Of a DNA stretch of 15,727 bases, positions 13,256-15,727 are shown one piece after another (positions within the stretch are counted from its first letter, which is position 1; every line of letters begins with the position of its first letter). This stretch comes from Nitrospirota bacterium (lineage in GTDB: Bacteria; NPL-UPA2; JAGMAN01), in the NCBI GenBank assembly GCA_030605915.1, contig JAUWHM010000048.1, forward strand, positions 1 to 15,727, read 5' to 3'. The notes beneath the pieces are model-generated. The model saw nothing but the letters and a program-made list of their open reading frames with translations, was not told where the DNA came from and searched no databases. Made by a program: the position numbers and the translations under genes.

Positions 13256-15727
13256 ATGCTAAAGAACATTATTGAAAACCTTAAAAAAGAAATTTCAGGA
13301 GAGTATATCAAGAACACAGTAGGAAAAATAAACAGTTTTGACCGATGGTTCAGTTTTTCTAAATTTCATCAATCAGCACGATTATGTCAGGATAAGATGC
13401 GAAAGATTAGCTTGAAGCAAGTAGAGATATTTTCTTTTCCAGCAGATGGAAAAACTGAGATCGGCGATTACATCATTCCCAGAGCCTGGGATGCTGAAAA
13501 TGCTGAACTCCAGGTAATTGCTCCAGATGGCCATCTTAAGACAATTGCCAGTTACAAAGAAAATCCTTGTTCTCTGTTTATGTATAGCGCCTCTACTCCG
13601 GCAAAGGGAATAGAAGCAGAAATAGTAAACATCAAAGGTAACAGGGAGATGGATTACAAGGGAATGGATATCCAGGAGAAGGTTGTCTTTACATCTTTAA
13701 ACCCACAAGGTGTCTGGAGATTGACTGAGAAGTTTGGGGCAATAGGAATTATTACTGATATGTCAGAGGTTAAGCCGCTTCAGGAAGGTGTCCACTGGGA
13801 AAACTATTGTTTTGTTCCTGATAATAAAAGTAAGTTATTTGGCTTTTCCATTTCTCATGATATGGGTAGATATCTCAGGAATTTGATTGCCCGGGCGAAG
13901 AAGAAAAGAGAAAACATCAAAGTTAAAGTAAGAATTAAAGCTAAATCGGGCGCTGGCAAAATAGACACCTTAACCGGATTGATACCAGGTAAGAACCAAA
14001 AAGAAGAAGTTATTGTATTTGCACACCTTAATGAGATTGGTGCCTGGGATAATGCTTCTGGAGCAGGAGCAGTGCTGGAAATTGCACGGACATTAAATAA
14101 ATTGATTTCACAAAGGAAATTACCTCAACCTAAAAGAAGTATACGCTTTATGCTGGGCTGGGAATGCTATAGTTTGATGATTTATTTGATTAAGAAAAAA
14201 AGGAAGACAACTAATGCTATCGCCGGGCTAACCATTGATGGAGTCGGAGTAGATTCATTTAAGTTTGATGCTCCCTTAGGTATTCACGGAACCCCGGAAG
14301 CAAACCCCGCATTTGCAGATATTCTTTTAGAAGAAATAGCTGATTCTTATTTGAAAGATAAGAGGAGTCTAAAAATCTGGAAATCATTCCCCTTTGCTGG
14401 TTGCGATAGTTTACCTTCAGACCCTTACTTTAATATCCCCATGCCTTGTCTCTATCAACCATGCAGTCAAATCTGGCATAATTCTGTAGACACCCTTGAT
14501 AAACTTGAACCTGAGATTTTAAAATGGACGGCTGTCATAGGAGCAACCTATTTATATTACCTTGCCAACGCAGGTTATGAGGAGGCAAAAAGATTAGCAA
14601 ATAAGATTTATCTTAAATGGCCGAGTATCTTGTCAGGGGCAAGTAAGGATATAACGGAGCAGATATGGGATTTTATAAGTAAAAACAGGAGATGTGGTTC
14701 TGTAGAGATAAAAGAAAAAATTGTTTCCGCAAAAGAAAGGATTGCCTATCTAAAGAAAAGGGAAATCCATAGGCTGCATTCAGTGGAGAAATTAGCTTCA
14801 GAAGAGGATAAGAAAGAATTGTTAAGAGTGCACCTGTCAGAATTAAAGAAGCGTATAGATTCGTATGCTCAGGCTGAATACGAGAGGATAGAAAAGCAGA
14901 TAGAAGATTACTGTCAGGGAAGGGGTATTACCCTCCAGCCTTATCTCTATCGTGAGCCCAGTGTTTTTGAGAAAAAGGCATCCTCAATGGTTCCCAGGAG
15001 ATTGGTGTCAGGAATTCTGACTTTAGAAACCTTACCGGCAGAGCTTAAAGCTACTTGCACATGGGGGCCAGGTTACCAGGTTTTGACAGCACCCATTCTC
15101 TGGACAGATGGGAAAAGGAATTTATTAGAGATATCACGATTGCTAAAGCAGGAGACAGGAAAAGAAATAGATTTAAAAGACCTTATTGATTGTTATGAGT
15201 TCCTGGAGAAATACGGTTATGTTCAGGTCAAAAGAACAGAAAGAATCGAAGTAACAAAGGAGACACTCAAAAGAGACCTTCGGAGATTGGGGCTTGCTAA
15301 TGGGGATATCGTGCTTGTCCATAGTTCTCTTAAGGCAATAGGCCATGTAGTTGGCGGTCCAGATACAGTTATAGATGCATTTCTGGAGGTAGTAAGTAAA
15401 AGCGGCACGATTGTAATGCCTACATTTAGCTGGAATTTCTGCCGTAGCCAGAGTCCTCCTTTTGACTCCGATAAATCACCTTCTAAGGTAGGCGTAATTA
15501 GTGAGGTCTTCAGATTGAGAAAGAATGCCATCAGAAGCAAACAATCGACTCATTCAGTGGCAGGAATTGGGCCAAAGGCAAGATATATCACGGAGGGACA
15601 TGAGAATTTAACTCCTTATTCTAATGAAGGTCCCTTTGGAAAGTTGGTAGAATTGGACAGTTATATCCTGTTTCTTGGCTGCGGAATGACACCCAATTCA
15701 ATACTGCATGTAGTTGAAGACTGGATG
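13256..15727 (+). CDS. DUF4910/M28-like aminopeptidase fused to an AAC(3)-type N-acetyltransferase, partial
   Basis: An unbroken 824-codon frame, open at the right edge. Residues ~130-185 look like a protease-associated insert. Residues ~250-440 match M28/DUF4910 aminopeptidases: FAHLNEIGAWDNASGAG with His257 and Asp265, WEC with Glu303, TIDGVG with Asp328, and IWHNSVDTLDKLEPE with His408. These are candidate zinc and catalytic residues. The usual GSDH segment reads GCDS (Asp384, Ser385), so one site may be altered. Residues ~470-580 are charged and helical. Residues ~600-660 resemble the C-terminal winged-helix region of DUF4910 proteins (WTDGKRNLLEIS). Residues ~663-824 are an AAC(3)/YokD-type acetyltransferase (VHSSLKAIGHVVGG, STHSVAGIGPKA, FGKLVELDSYILFLG), with the last ~100 residues missing. 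ATG has GGAG nine bases upstream. The substrate is unknown. AAC(3)-like domains often serve in biosynthesis, so resistance is not implied. It looks more A-rich than the genes to its left. Confidence 0.85.
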   Translation, partial: MLKNIIENLKKEISGEYIKNTVGKINSFDRWFSFSKFHQSARLCQDKMRKISLKQVEIFSFPADGKTEIGDYIIPRAWDAENAELQVIAPDGHLKTIASYKENPCSLFMYSASTPAKGIEAEIVNIKGNREMDYKGMDIQEKVVFTSLNPQGVWRLTEKFGAIGIITDMSEVKPLQEGVHWENYCFVPDNKSKLFGFSISHDMGRYLRNLIARAKKKRENIKVKVRIKAKSGAGKIDTLTGLIPGKNQKEEVIVFAHLNEIGAWDNASGAGAVLEIARTLNKLISQRKLPQPKRSIRFMLGWECYSLMIYLIKKKRKTTNAIAGLTIDGVGVDSFKFDAPLGIHGTPEANPAFADILLEEIADSYLKDKRSLKIWKSFPFAGCDSLPSDPYFNIPMPCLYQPCSQIWHNSVDTLDKLEPEILKWTAVIGATYLYYLANAGYEEAKRLANKIYLKWPSILSGASKDITEQIWDFISKNRRCGSVEIKEKIVSAKERIAYLKKREIHRLHSVEKLASEEDKKELLRVHLSELKKRIDSYAQAEYERIEKQIEDYCQGRGITLQPYLYREPSVFEKKASSMVPRRLVSGILTLETLPAELKATCTWGPGYQVLTAPILWTDGKRNLLEISRLLKQETGKEIDLKDLIDCYEFLEKYGYVQVKRTERIEVTKETLKRDLRRLGLANGDIVLVHSSLKAIGHVVGGPDTVIDAFLEVVSKSGTIVMPTFSWNFCRSQSPPFDSDKSPSKVGVISEVFRLRKNAIRSKQSTHSVAGIGPKARYITEGHENLTPYSNEGPFGKLVELDSYILFLGCGMTPNSILHVVEDWM

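Noticed and set aside
15239..15727. Aminoglycoside resistance gene
   Set aside because: The domain is AAC(3)-like, but such domains occur in many biosynthetic enzymes and here it is fused to a peptidase-like module; resistance cannot be claimed.

Overview
The window is bacterial and looks like a chromosomal region of an anaerobe: split GcvPA/GcvPB glycine decarboxylase, a tandem glycine riboswitch, and an NfnAB-type flavoprotein fusion. I could not read a phylum from the sequence. No tRNA, rRNA, CRISPR array or recognisable transposase gene was seen.

Layout. Positions 1-4853 hold four minus-strand genes in the order comF-like, gmk, tkt and an NfnA/NfnB-like fusion that runs off the left edge. 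comF and gmk are one base apart. Positions 4854-5277 are non-coding and carry a cluster of short hairpins plus a 20-bp perfect palindrome. A small CxxC protein (5278-5589) follows on the plus strand. Positions 5590-5987 are the leader of the glycine operon, with an extended -10 promoter, a tandem glycine riboswitch with a kink-turn, and an intrinsic terminator. The operon (5988-12885) encodes a GcvT-SHMT fusion, GcvH, GcvPA, GcvPB and a LipM/LplA-type protein. Positions 12886-13255 hold only small or decayed reading frames. From 13256 an 824-codon frame runs off the right edge; it joins a DUF4910/M28-like aminopeptidase to an AAC(3)-type acetyltransferase.

How the genes work together. GcvPA/PB decarboxylate glycine, GcvH carries the aminomethyl group on lipoyl-lysine, and the GcvT half makes 5,10-methylene-THF, which the fused SHMT half can combine with a second glycine to give serine. 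The last gene can acylate GcvH. The riboswitch is wired as a glycine-ON switch, because the 3' arm of the second aptamer's P1 helix is also the start of the terminator stem. The operon is therefore a glycine-induced glycine-to-serine/C1 module. No lipoamide dehydrogenase (L protein) gene is in the window.

The most unusual items are the peptidase-acetyltransferase fusion at the right edge, the GcvT-SHMT fusion, the hairpin cluster at 4876-5043, and an apparent in-frame palindromic insertion in the lipM-like gene. All family assignments come from motif recognition by eye, without a database search.
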